NCBI GenBank assembly: GCA_009761415.1
Contig: QUOL01000005.1
Location: 2,170,001 to 2,234,000 of the forward strand
Length of the DNA: 64,000 nt
Source: Sarcomyxa edulis
Lineage: Eukaryota > Basidiomycota > Agaricomycetes > Agaricales > Mycenaceae
Direction of reading: 5' to 3'
The notes beneath the pieces are model-generated. The model ran no database searches. It was not told where the DNA came from and saw only the letters and a program-made list of their open reading frames with translations. Below, piece by piece: positions 46,201-55,963 of the stretch. The position numbers were made by a program, and so were the translations under genes. Numbering within the stretch: the stretch's first letter is position 1; each line of letters opens with the position of its first letter.

Positions 46201-46773
46201 ATGAGAAATAAAGATCGTCTGTATTTGATTCTATACCACCGCTATGATAAACCAGGTAAGGTCCTTCAGCGAGTTTTGAGAACAAACGTTTACTATCGTT
46301 ATCGAGCTGTAGGATATCACTGGGCATTTCTGCACGCCCCAAAGGACTCTGATAGCGATGAAGAACTCACAAGCAACCGCGACTCTTTGAGATTGGACAT
46401 ATCTAATCTCAAGTCCCACACCTGGCTTTTCCGTTCCGAGAAAATAAATCAACTCTCCGACATGTCCCTGATTGCTCGGGTCATCTTGGCCAAGTTCCCT
46501 GCCAAAAAACGACAGTACACTGCTGCATTACTCGAGGAGAAACTACGTTCAGTCGAGATTAGGCAGGACGACCTTTCTTTCACCTGTAGAACTTGGGCTC
46601 TGGATGGTGTTCGAGCATTGCTAGACCAATCTATCATCCGGGTGAATATACCGATTGAAGAACTGGAGAATGTTGCTAGAACCTTTGCGGACGACGTTAT
46701 GAAACGGATTATTGCTGGGACCCTAGTAATCGAGAGGCAGTCTGCTATTCCTGTACTCAATCTGCGTAAATGA
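46201..46773 (+). CDS. Small fungal protein, DUF6914-like, copy 1
   Basis: This belongs to a fungal family of unknown function that I associate from memory with DUF6914. Exon 1 encodes RNKDRLYLILYHRYDKPG. A 57-nt intron (46256-46312) follows, then GYHWAFLHAPKD, and a helical part rich in Arg/Ala (MSLIARVILAKFPAKKRQ, WALDGVRALLDQSIIRVNI). It ends LVIERQSAIPVLNLRK. The second copy at 55378-55963 has the same intron position and the same blocks, which supports the model and the start. The intron length is a multiple of three and has no in-frame stop, so intron retention would still give a protein. It has no signal peptide or membrane segment. It is a probable enzyme-like globular protein with unknown activity. 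Confidence 0.8.
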   Translation: MRNKDRLYLILYHRYDKPGKVLQRVLRTNVYYRYRAVGYHWAFLHAPKDSDSDEELTSNRDSLRLDISNLKSHTWLFRSEKINQLSDMSLIARVILAKFPAKKRQYTAALLEEKLRSVEIRQDDLSFTCRTWALDGVRALLDQSIIRVNIPIEELENVARTFADDVMKRIIAGTLVIERQSAIPVLNLRK

Positions 46774-47159
46774 ATTCCTACTAACATTGCCATCATTCAT
46801 CACATCAAACGCCATAGTTTCCCGGACTATGAGTACTTTCCTTTGGGGCTACTTACAGGCTCTTTGTAGCAGAACTAATAGCGGCTGCCTCCGAAAGGGA
46901 CAAACTCGGATCGTACGGGTCAAGGGAGCGACTATTGATGGTTCATCTGCTACTGAGCTCGCACACTCCACGAAAGTGGAACAGGTGTCATGTAGCCTCA
47001 GGAGGCTGAAGTTCAAGAAGATACCAGAGGTTCATACGATCGCGCCACTTAGACCCGATAGCTTCTAGTCGAGATCTTTTTCGGGTCCTCTCATGCATAA
47101 ATGCAAGCTCGAATCTGCTTTGACCAGTGGCAACCCAGTCGTGTTCCCTTCTCACAGGA
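46774..47159. other. Intergenic, no gene seen
   Basis: This gap of nearly 390 bp before the P450 pseudogene has only a 93-codon plus frame (46787-47068) that shows no recognisable features. Confidence 0.4.
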
Positions 47160-49622
47160 ATGTCCGCCTCTTCACTGGTGCTCCTTGTATTCTCTCTGAT
47201 ACTTCCATTGGCTGTTCTTCGGGTCCATTTCAAACGGAAATATCTTGCGGACCTGCGCGGTCCTCCTTCACCGTCTTTCATATTAGGTACGTATTGTGGA
47301 AGTCGAACTGCTACCGCTCACTGACATCGCGTCAACAAGGCCATGATCTAATCCTACGATGCCAGAACGAGGTCGGCGACTTGGAGTTTGATTGGGTCCG
47401 CCAATACGGGAATGTTTTCCGGATGCGGGGTTTCTGGGGGGTAAATTGGCTGCTCCCGCTCGTGACATCAATTCCAGCATTGACGGTCCAGTCTGATTGT
47501 CCAGGAGGATACGCTTATGGTAGCTGACCCGAAGGCACTCCAATATATCATGCACACATCAAGTACCGCATTTCTTACGAATTTTAATCCCTCCTTGACT
47601 AATTCATAGACAGGATACAACTTCCCCAAGCGACTCGATGCGGATCAGATGGTCAGACTCATCGCTGGAAGAGGAATCGTTTGGGCATCTGGTTTGATAT
47701 CCGATCTGATTTTCTGTATATAATACGTACTCATGGTATCCTCAGGTGCAGATCATATGCGCCATAGGAAGGTACGCACAATCAAGCTTGTTCATACAGC
47801 ATCGATTCACCTGCACTTCACAGATCATGGGTCCTGCGTTTACAGCACCTCAGCTACGGTCTTTTCTACCAATCTTCCATCAGACAACATCTACAGTACG
47901 CATATCAGAACAAAACAAGATAATTACAGGCCTAATACTTAGATTTACCTAGCTTGTCCTCCAACTGAAGGAAAAAACTCGGTCTGGCAAGACGTCGGTT
48001 TTAGATATGTCTGGATACCTCTCAAAGACCACTTTGGACATAATCGGTCAAAGTCAGTCCATTTTTCCTTTTCCTCTCACGGATGCAAGTCACGGTATCA
48101 ATGCAATACTATCTGTATCATTATGTTCAGGCAGTTTCGGTTGCCATTTTGGAGCTCTAGATGAAGCTCAGTCATCAAATGAGCTGTTGGATGCCTTTCG
48201 AAACCTATTGTGAGTTATATCTTCCGATACGCAACGCTACATTGATTATACATTGCAAATCTAGTGCCGATACCTTATTAAACCCAACAGCGTCAGACCT
48301 GATCTTCCAAAGTCTCTGGTAGTACATCCCACCCCGGATCCTTGACTACGTGGAATATTTTCCCAAGAGGGAGTGCTTGCGTTTGAGGCGATTTCTCAAG
48401 ACCGCCAAGAAGGTCGCAGCCCAGTTTGTTGTGAAGACGAAGACGACGTCGGTGGAGCATTCCCTTTCCAAGAATGAATTGGATCGAGATGTGATGAGCG
48501 TTGTCGTTCGCTCTAATGCATCAGAGGATCCTCGGAAGAAATTGGATGATGACGAGATGCTTTCACAGCTTGTGTCAGTCTCAAGTTACATTAACATTAA
48601 CAAAATCCTAGACTCTAATCTACGCTTACTTCCAGAACGATACTTCTGGCCGGTCACGATTCAACCTCCTACTCATTATCGTGGCTTCTCATGGAGTATC
48701 CAAGCATCCTGATGACCAGAAACGAATTCGAAGCGAAATAGCTGCTCTCAAATCCAAAACATCCATGGACACGGCCGAGCTCACCTTTACAGATTTGGAT
48801 TCTTTGGCTTATACAAATGCTGTGATCAAGGTACTTAAGCGACCTTGCTCAAATTCTACGCCACGTTCACTTCAAACCGTCTTTTTTCAGGAATCCCTGC
48901 GTTTACACCCTATAGTTCCCACATCAGTTCGTCAAGCTGGCTGTGAAGACGTACTTCCACTATCCGTTCCCCTGAAAACGAAGTCCGGAAGTACTATTTC
49001 GAGTATCCCGATTCCGAAAGGACAAAACATCTTCATCTCTGTATGTAGCTACAATCGGTACGTGTCTCTGCTTCCTTCAAGATCTTGATTCCACGGACTG
49101 ACTTTTGATTTTGCCTGGCAGGCTTCCGGAAGTCTGGGGGAAGGATGCTGATCAATGGAACCCAGAGAGGTTCTCTGGGAACCATAGATAAACAAGTATC
49201 TCTCGGTGTCTACGCGAATCTGTGAGTGATACGTTGTCTGAACTTCCTCCGCTTTATCTTATACTGTCTTACTTGCGTGCCGGTATAGGCTGCGGCCGGT
49301 GTCAGGGCATGCATTGGGTGGGTGTGCTTTCCTTCTTGAACTTATTATGACGGCTTACTGGAATGTCTTTATCTTCGTGACAGCTGGCGTTTCGCGTGAG
49401 TTTTGTTTCCATTTCGATCCTATGTGAGGCATCATCGAGAGCGCAAATAGATTATTGGAGATGCAAGCTATCATTGTTCAACTGATTGACAACTTCGACT
49501 TCGCACTGCCACCTGGGAATCCCGAAATTGAGAGGAAACCAGCGGGGTTTATGGTTCCTATGTTGAAGGGAAGAATGAAAGAAGGAACGCAAATGCCATT
49601 GCGCGTTTCCGTGTTGGATTGA
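47160..49622 (+). pseudogene. Cytochrome P450 pseudogene
   Basis: A membrane-anchored P450 is recognisable throughout. It has an N-terminal anchor (SSLVLLVFSLILPLAVL), RGPPSPSFILG, the TLMVADPKALQYIMHTS region, the I-helix AGHDSTSYSLSWLLM, the K-helix ESLRLHPIVPTSVRQ, the PERF region and the Cys-ligand stretch GVRACIGWRFA. Several lesions break it. An in-frame TAG lies at 48320-48322 between IFQSLW and YIPPRILDY. The reading frame shifts near 48697, between the I-helix and SKHPDDQKRI. Another shift lies near 49185, before KQVSLGVYANL. The residues just before the heme Cys motif also fail to join in frame. Intron edges elsewhere are normal, so inactivation looks fairly recent. Sequencing errors could explain one lesion but hardly all. 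I cannot assign the CYP family. Confidence 0.85.
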
Positions 49623-49908
49623 ACTCTGCCAGTGATCCATACCCATACTTAGCACTTACCAGTCCTTCTGGGTCTTTTTTGTCAGGTTCGATCTCTCCTA
49701 GTGTCCTATTCCCATTCTACAGTTTTATTGTCATCAAATATCAAAGAAGCTTCTGATTCTGGACTCAGTTTGCGAGAGTGGCTCGCTCGCCAATCTATGT
49801 TTAGCACAAGCAGCGTGTGACTACTCGTGACCGTGTCGCGTTGAATTTGTGAAATTCAACCAAGTCCTTCATTTTAGGGTGCCTTCCACAACTCGAACAG
49901 CTGCGGCC

Positions 49909-52900
49909 ATGGACTCTACAGAAATAGGGCGCTATGGCACAATTCGTCTCATGAAACGTCTGCAACCCGATGCACAAGTAGCAGCTTTCCCAATAGACCA
50001 AGATACAATCTCGTTCGGCCGCGACCCTACTTGCAGTGTACGACTCTACTATCCAGACGTCAGCTTGGTGCACTTCAATATCGTCTTCGAGGATAGAAAG
50101 GTGCGAATCTACTTCCATTTGAATCCGAGCTAAGATCAAGTTGTTTAACTGTCTAATTGTGGCTTTCCACACCTAGGCGTTTCTGATCGTTCTGGGAACG
50201 AATGGACTTCTCATCGACGGATGCAAAGTCTATCCAAACTCAAACCCCTCTGCACCTCCCACAACCATTCCCCTCGCCAATAACTCTGAGATCGAAATTC
50301 ACAATAAACGTTTCAAGTTTACATACCCGCCCAAAGAACTACGCGCGACTTTGTTAGCCACACCTGCTCGTGAGTGGCATTCTATTCTACTGATACAAAA
50401 CATCCAGATTTATATGGAACAGGAACTTCAAATCGTCGCAGAACTCTCCGGATGTCCATGATCCAAAGTGCCCAAGTATTCAGCCCCAGACCCAGTAAAG
50501 ACCCACGAGAGAACCTCCGTGTCCTTCAGAGCCCCCTCAAACCTTTCCAACTACACTCCCCTTCCAAACTTTCCAGGGTGCACGTCGGCTCGGATTCAGA
50601 ATCGGACTCAGACCCTGAAGAAGAAGAAATCATCCTTGTGGACGGGAACCACCCTCGCGTTGTCGAAGAGGACAAGGACCTCGTCATCCTCGAAGACGTC
50701 GAGAACCATGATCACGACCAGACACCTACTCAAGCGCGACCTGCACCACCTTCTACCCCGCGTACTCCCGGTCCTCGACGCGTTGCTTCCGCTTCCCCTG
50801 CGGGACCTGTTACACCACAGCCGCAACAGCGTAAGAAGCCACAACCCCCGCGTAGCGCGTCATTGCATCGCGCGGTTCTTATACGGTCGGCGCAGCGTGC
50901 AATCATAAGAGAGGAGGAGGAGAAGGAAGAGGGTGAGGTTTTGAACGTTGTCCTGGGTGCAGAGGAGGAAGAGGAGACTGAGGAGATTTATCAGGAAGAA
51001 GAACAACAGGAGGAGGAGGAGGAGGAGAGTGAGGAAGAGTACGAAGAGAGGGAAGAAGAAGAAAATGACCGACAGGACCAGAAGTCGACTTGGAGGAAGA
51101 GTTTAGGGAGAATCTGGCCTTTTCGATCTGGGTCTTCCGCTCCTTCTAATGAGGAGGAGGATGGAGAGGAGGATGGAAACCATGAAAACGAGGTCCGTTT
51201 CTCCTTACGTTTCTGTGTCTTCGTTGTTCAACACACGCTGATTTTTTTTACTTAAGGCTCGCGAACCTAATTCAGACGAGGAAAGGGATGAAGAAGAAGA
51301 AGAGGGACGAGAACAAGTTCACGATCTCCCTCCTCCAAGTACGCCTTTACGAACTCGGACACGCGGTCTTGGGAGCTTCATGACCCCTCAGCCTCAACCT
51401 CGCATGGCTGGTGGCGGGCGATATTCAGTTGGTGGGGAGGGTGGGCCGAGGAGGGTGCTCCTTGAGCAAACTTGGCGTATCAGAGATATCGTTGTGCCTG
51501 TAAAGCAGGACACGGAAGGCATTGAGGACGAGGTCATCAAAGAAGAGACTGCAAGCCCAGTGAGAGGACGTCAGCAGGGAGGGAGAGCTATGCCCTTGAG
51601 TGAGGAGGAACGCAAGGTACGTCGATACTCTTTTATCCTTTTCTCTGCTTATCGATCTTGTATCTCCCAGGCTATCCAAGAGCGACGAAGGTCAGCGGTG
51701 AATACGCCAGAAGCGTTCTTCCCGGGTGCTGGAAGTAGAAGATTGTCTGTCTTAGGATCTCCTGTGAAGAGGGCTCTATTTGGTCCCCCGAGTCCTCAGA
51801 AGGCTTCGTTGGAGGAAGCTAAACCTCTGCAGACGGACGAGGGAGAGAACATCGAGGGAAGAGGGCGGTCGAACAGTAGGAAAGATAATGATGACGAGGA
51901 AGAGATGGATACGCGATCAATGTTGGAGAGGATGAGGGAGACAGTTGAGAGTATGAAAAGAAGGAGGAGTATAATTTCTGGACCAAGCCCTAGAGTCTCG
52001 CTCGGCGGGGCTGGAAACGATGGTGTGCGAATGTCGCTGAGTCCTAGGAAGCCGTCTACAGACCTGAGGGACGATGAGGAGTTCTCGTTGTTGACCCCCG
52101 AGGCGAAGAGGGAGTTGGCGAGTACAGCTATGGACGTCGACGAGGAAGAGAGTGATAAAGAGAATGGAGGAGGTCCTGTCTCCCAGATCCAACCACAAAG
52201 AGCTACAACACCTATGCGCGTCGCGCCCATGCCGCGTACTCCTTCTGCAACTACCGCGGATCCCACCTTCAAGACTCCACGTATGGATGGGATGAGAAGG
52301 ATGTTTGCTGATCCTCAGCCAGACACGACCTCTGATGTAGTTGCCACGCCCTCGTATAGAGGCATCAGGGATATGTTCAAAGGCGTTAGTAGTCGAGCAG
52401 TTCCTGAGACGCCAGCGTTCGAGGGCATCGGCGAGATGATGAAGACGCCCGGGGGTTATCGAGCCAGGGCAGAACAAGAACAGGAGGATGTAGTCATGAC
52501 GGTGGAGACAGGGGACGCCCACGAATACGATGGTGCTGGGCAGGAGGAAGAAGAGGAACTGCTGCTAAAGAAGTCTGCTGTCTTGTTCAAGAAGGCGGCG
52601 GAGGTGGAACCTGTCAAACGACAGACTACTCGCGCTGTCGCTCAGAGCAAGGATACGCCATCACTGGCTGATGATGAGGCTACTCCCGAGGCTGTTAGTG
52701 GCCCGTCTAAGAGGAGGTCAGGACGAAGCACAAGTAAACAACCTGACAGCGATGTCGAGGACGGACATGCCGCTGTCAAACCTAGAGCGAGATTGTTGAG
52801 AGGCAAGAAGGCCGTTGAAGATATTGTCGAAGTACGTATACTTCCGTTGTCTTCTTGTTGAGTTGATGGTCTCATTGTGCTCTACATAGGAGCAAGAGCC

Positions 52901-53927
52901 CAAGCCGGTCAAAGCGGCGAGAACCCGTAGAGCCACCAGTGAGGCTATGGAAGATGAGCTCGTACGTAAGCTTCAGTCGTTCGTATTTCTGCGTGCTCAA
53001 TATCCTTGCCATCAGGCTATGGGAACAAATTCTTCCAAGCCCAAGGCATCCGCCTCCAAAGCAGCGGGGAAAAAAGCAAAGACTCCCGAAGTAGTCGAAG
53101 AAGTTGATGAAACACCAGCTCCACCAGCGACCTCCAAACCTACTACCCGTCGAGGTCGTACACCTGCCGCTTCCAAAGACTCTGCAGATACTCGGCCCCA
53201 AGATTCCGAAAGCCAGGCGCCGACGGCTCCAGTCAAGACCCCAGCTCGTCGTGGTCGAAAGCCAGCCGTTGAATCCCACACAGGCACAGTTGAAGCCTCC
53301 GTTAAACCTACTCCTGCGCGCAGAGGACGTCCTCCAAAAGCACAGACCCCTGCCGAGTCAGAGTCGGAAGCTTCAGCACCCGTGCGCAAAGGACGGCCAG
53401 CCAAGGCGAAAGGGAACACCACGGATGATGAGGCAGCTACTACCACTGGACGTCGAGGGACTCGAGCCAAGCCCCTAGAGGTTGAGCCCGATTCTGTTGA
53501 TGGTGTCGAGTCGTCAGAAGAAGCTGTGGCCGCTCCTCTGAAAGGTCGAAGGCTCACTAGGGGTCGGAAAGTGGCTGTGGAAGCCATCAAGGAAGAACCA
53601 TCTGATGTTCCAATGGATACCAGCGAACCAGAAGGAAATGACACACCGGCGACCACGCGAGGAGGAAGAGGCAAAAAAACACGCGCGAACGGTACAACAG
53701 TCAAGAAAGTTGCCACCAGTGGACCATCCAATGCCATCGACAAAGAAAACACGCCTGAGTCGACTGGATCTGTCGATGAAGAGGAGGTAGTAGAGATGCC
53801 TGTGAAGGGTAGAGCGACCCGAACGAAGAAAGCTGCTGCGACGAAAGTGAAGGCAGAGGTGTTTACGGAGCCTGAGGCACCTGCCCGAAGCACTAGGGCG
53901 ACGAGGGCAAGAGTTAAAACAACTTGA
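49909..53927 (+). CDS. Large FHA-domain chromosomal protein with AT-hooks (Ki-67-like)
   Basis: The N-terminal FHA domain (about residues 5-110) has the phosphothreonine-binding residues: the Arg of FGRDPTC, SLVH and GTNGLLIDG. A Ser/Pro/Glu-rich middle with long Glu runs follows. Then come three related short motifs, TPRMDGMRRMFADP, TPSYRGIRDMFKGV and TPAFEGIGEMMKTP, that resemble the core of Ki-67 repeats. The C-terminal third has several AT-hook-like units (RRGRKPA, ARRGRPPK, RKGRPAK) and many Ser-Pro/Thr-Pro sites fit for CDK control. The start ATG at 49909 lies in GCCATGG. Introns at about 50102-50177, 50370-50420, 51195-51256, 51616-51670, 52831-52890 and 52961-53015 join the frames. 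The probable location is nucleus/chromosome. FHA and AT-hooks are seen; the Ki-67 relation is inference. Confidence 0.85.
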
Positions 53928-54434
53928 AAGTGTACCTATTTAATTTTTTATTCGCTTCGGATTTTGCCAGATTTTGCCAGGGCAATGGACTCCTGTAATT
54001 ATATTACTTCACGCAAACGGTTGAACGGTTAGAAACACTCGAATCATAAATTGGATCTTGAAACTCCAACGCGGTTCAACGTCGAGCTTGACGCCCATTC
54101 AACTCCTGGAACCGATCATCGATCACCTCTACTGTCTCTCCGTCACGAGTCGGAGTTGCGCGAATATTCGCATAGTACTCATTTCTATATCATATTCTCA
54201 ATCCAATCATGCCAGAAGAGGGTCAGACAGAGTCCTTCACTAGCACGAGATTGGCAAGTGGCAGTACGCAAATCGGATATCCTCAAACCGAGAAGGTGAG
54301 CTAAGGGTGTTGCATCCGACTCTATAGCTTCAGATTGACGTAGATCACATCAGGTTCAAGTCGAATCGTCAACTAGCTCGTCTCAAGCTGCATCTGGTCC
54401 ACGTTCAACGTGGAGGGCTCGAGTCCGATGGTGG
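53928..54434. other. Intergenic, possible 5' exons of the APH-like gene
   Basis: This 507-bp gap contains a short F-box-reminiscent peptide (PIQLLEPIIDHLY, near 54090) and an ATG-led frame from 54209 with a GT donor at 54296. Either could belong to a relic gene or to an upstream exon of the kinase, but no model joins well. Confidence 0.3.
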
Positions 54435-55217
54435 ATGATGAACCAGCGAGTCTCGTTCTGTTATCTCTACTATGGCTCCCTTGGACCACGGACGATTCGA
54501 ATTGGTCCCCATACAGTGCTCAAATGGGGCCCTGATGTGTATATGTCAGAAGCAGATGCCATGCGCTTTGTCGCAGACAACACCACTATCCCTGTCCCCA
54601 AAGTGTACGAGGCCTGGAGTTACGGGGATACTACACTCATAGAGATGCAATATGTTCAGCGCAAACGAAAAATCCTGAACTTCGCTCGCGTTGTTCCCGG
54701 ATTCCCTTCTCGCCGCTCTCCTCCTATCACTCCTTCTGAGTTGTCGAATGTGTGTTCGGAACTCGAAGGGTACGTGAGACAACTTCGCGAACTTTCACCT
54801 ATATGTCCGTCGAAAATATCGTCTACTAACGGTGGTCCTTGTTGGGATCATCGCATTGGGGGGCAGCCAGCTGGGCCCTTTGCAAACCCCGACGAGTTCC
54901 ATCGTTTCCTTCGCAGCGGCGCTGATCTATCTCCAGACTTCCCTCCGGAAGTCATTACTTTGCACAAGGGGCATCATGTCTCTAAATTTACTCATGGCGA
55001 TCTTGCACCCCGAAATGTCCTCGTCGAGGATGGGAAGATCGTTGCTGTCATTGACTGGGACTGCGCTGGATGGCTCCCCGAGTACTGGGAGTATACGAAG
55101 GCTCACTTTGCTTGTGCTGGTACGCCAGAAGAATGGTTTGCCGCGTTGAAGCGAGCTACAGGTGATTATGAAGATCAACTAAGAGGGGAAACATGGTTGT
55201 GGCGGACGACTTGCTGA
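54435..55217 (+). CDS. APH-fold kinase (phosphotransferase enzyme family)
   Basis: This belongs to the aminoglycoside/choline-kinase-like phosphotransferase superfamily, which is expanded in fungi and has mostly unknown small-molecule or protein substrates. Visible motifs are HTVLKWGPDVYMSEADAM (nucleotide-binding lobe with Lys), a hinge LIEMQYV, the catalytic loop FTHGDLAPRNVLV with its Asp, and the metal-binding VIDWDCAGWLPEYWEY. The frame of 260 codons is a little short for the family, which often has 280-320. An upstream exon may be missing, or the residues RKRKILNFARVVPGFPSRR after the hinge may be an unspliced intron. The start is the ATG at 54435. It is convergent with the DUF6914-like copy 2, 160 bp away. 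Nothing suggests an antibiotic-resistance role. Confidence 0.85.
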   Translation: MMNQRVSFCYLYYGSLGPRTIRIGPHTVLKWGPDVYMSEADAMRFVADNTTIPVPKVYEAWSYGDTTLIEMQYVQRKRKILNFARVVPGFPSRRSPPITPSELSNVCSELEGYVRQLRELSPICPSKISSTNGGPCWDHRIGGQPAGPFANPDEFHRFLRSGADLSPDFPPEVITLHKGHHVSKFTHGDLAPRNVLVEDGKIVAVIDWDCAGWLPEYWEYTKAHFACAGTPEEWFAALKRATGDYEDQLRGETWLWRTTC

Positions 55218-55377
55218 AGAGTTCAATTGGGTGAGATCTCATGATACATCCAGACTTCGCATATCAGAAGATCTTCGTTCATATAGACAATTCAACAATA
55301 CAGATAACGTTCCTTTCGTATCATGCTAGTTCCTTCTCGTGACACTATCACTTCGAAATGCACCCATGTTCACACAT

Positions 55378-55963
55378 TCATTCCGGACTGCGCAAATCAA
55401 GTACCGGGATGTCTTCTTGGTCTTCGATGACCAACCTTCCGGCAAGGATTTCAGTCATGGAGTGGGTTGCATGAGCTCTAGCAGTAGCTCGCAACTCGTG
55501 GTGAGGGATGGACAGTCGGATGACGTTCTGGTCCATCAAGGCTCGAGCTGCATTCAGCGCCCAGACCTCACAATTGAAGGATGGATCATTCTGCCTGAGT
55601 TCAACCAACTCGAACTTTGCCTGCAACAAGGCTATAATGGAGGCTCGATTCTTTGCATTGAATTTGGCTACTAGAACGCGAGCTATGAGGGACGCGCTGG
55701 TGTACTGGTCGATCTGGGCCGTACGAAAGAGCCATCGCATCGGCTGAGGGTTGGTCAGGTCCCAGCGTGTGGAGTCCTTTACTTCCGTTTTACGACGACC
55801 TCTGCCAGGATCCTTTGGGGCAAGCAGAAAGGCCCAATGATATCCTAAAAGTGTATATGTCAGCGAGATCAGCCTCATCGCTGATATGATGTCATATAAA
55901 CTGACCTGGTTGTTCGTAGCGATGGTACAGAGTTATATACAAACGATCTTTGTTTCTAGCCAT
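55378..55963 (-). CDS. Small fungal protein, DUF6914-like, copy 2
   Basis: This is a paralogue of 46201-46773 on the opposite strand. Exon 1 starts MARNKDRLYITLYHRYEQPG. A 61-nt intron (55845-55905) follows at the same codon as in copy 1, then GYHWAFLLAPKDPGRGRRK, ASLIARVLVAKFNAKNRAS, WALNAARALMDQNVIRLSI and the end LVIEDQEDIPVLDLRSPE. The copies are diverged in sequence but collinear, so the duplication is not recent. A less supported upstream ATG may exist in neither copy. The function is unknown. No membrane or secretion signal is seen. Confidence 0.82.

Noticed and set aside
36211..46773. A secondary-metabolite or sugar-catabolic gene cluster formed by GT90, AMSH, MFS and P450
   Set aside because: The genes belong to unrelated pathways, the P450 is broken and no backbone enzyme is present.
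53012..53893. Long minus-strand open frame (293 codons) opposite the FHA gene
   Set aside because: It is a shadow of the Ser/Pro/Arg-biased AT-hook region. It has no domain, and the plus-strand protein is clearly coding.
54058..54243. F-box-like peptide PIQLLEPIIDHLY
   Set aside because: Only about a dozen residues are suggestive. The rest of the frame has no F-box pattern and stops quickly.
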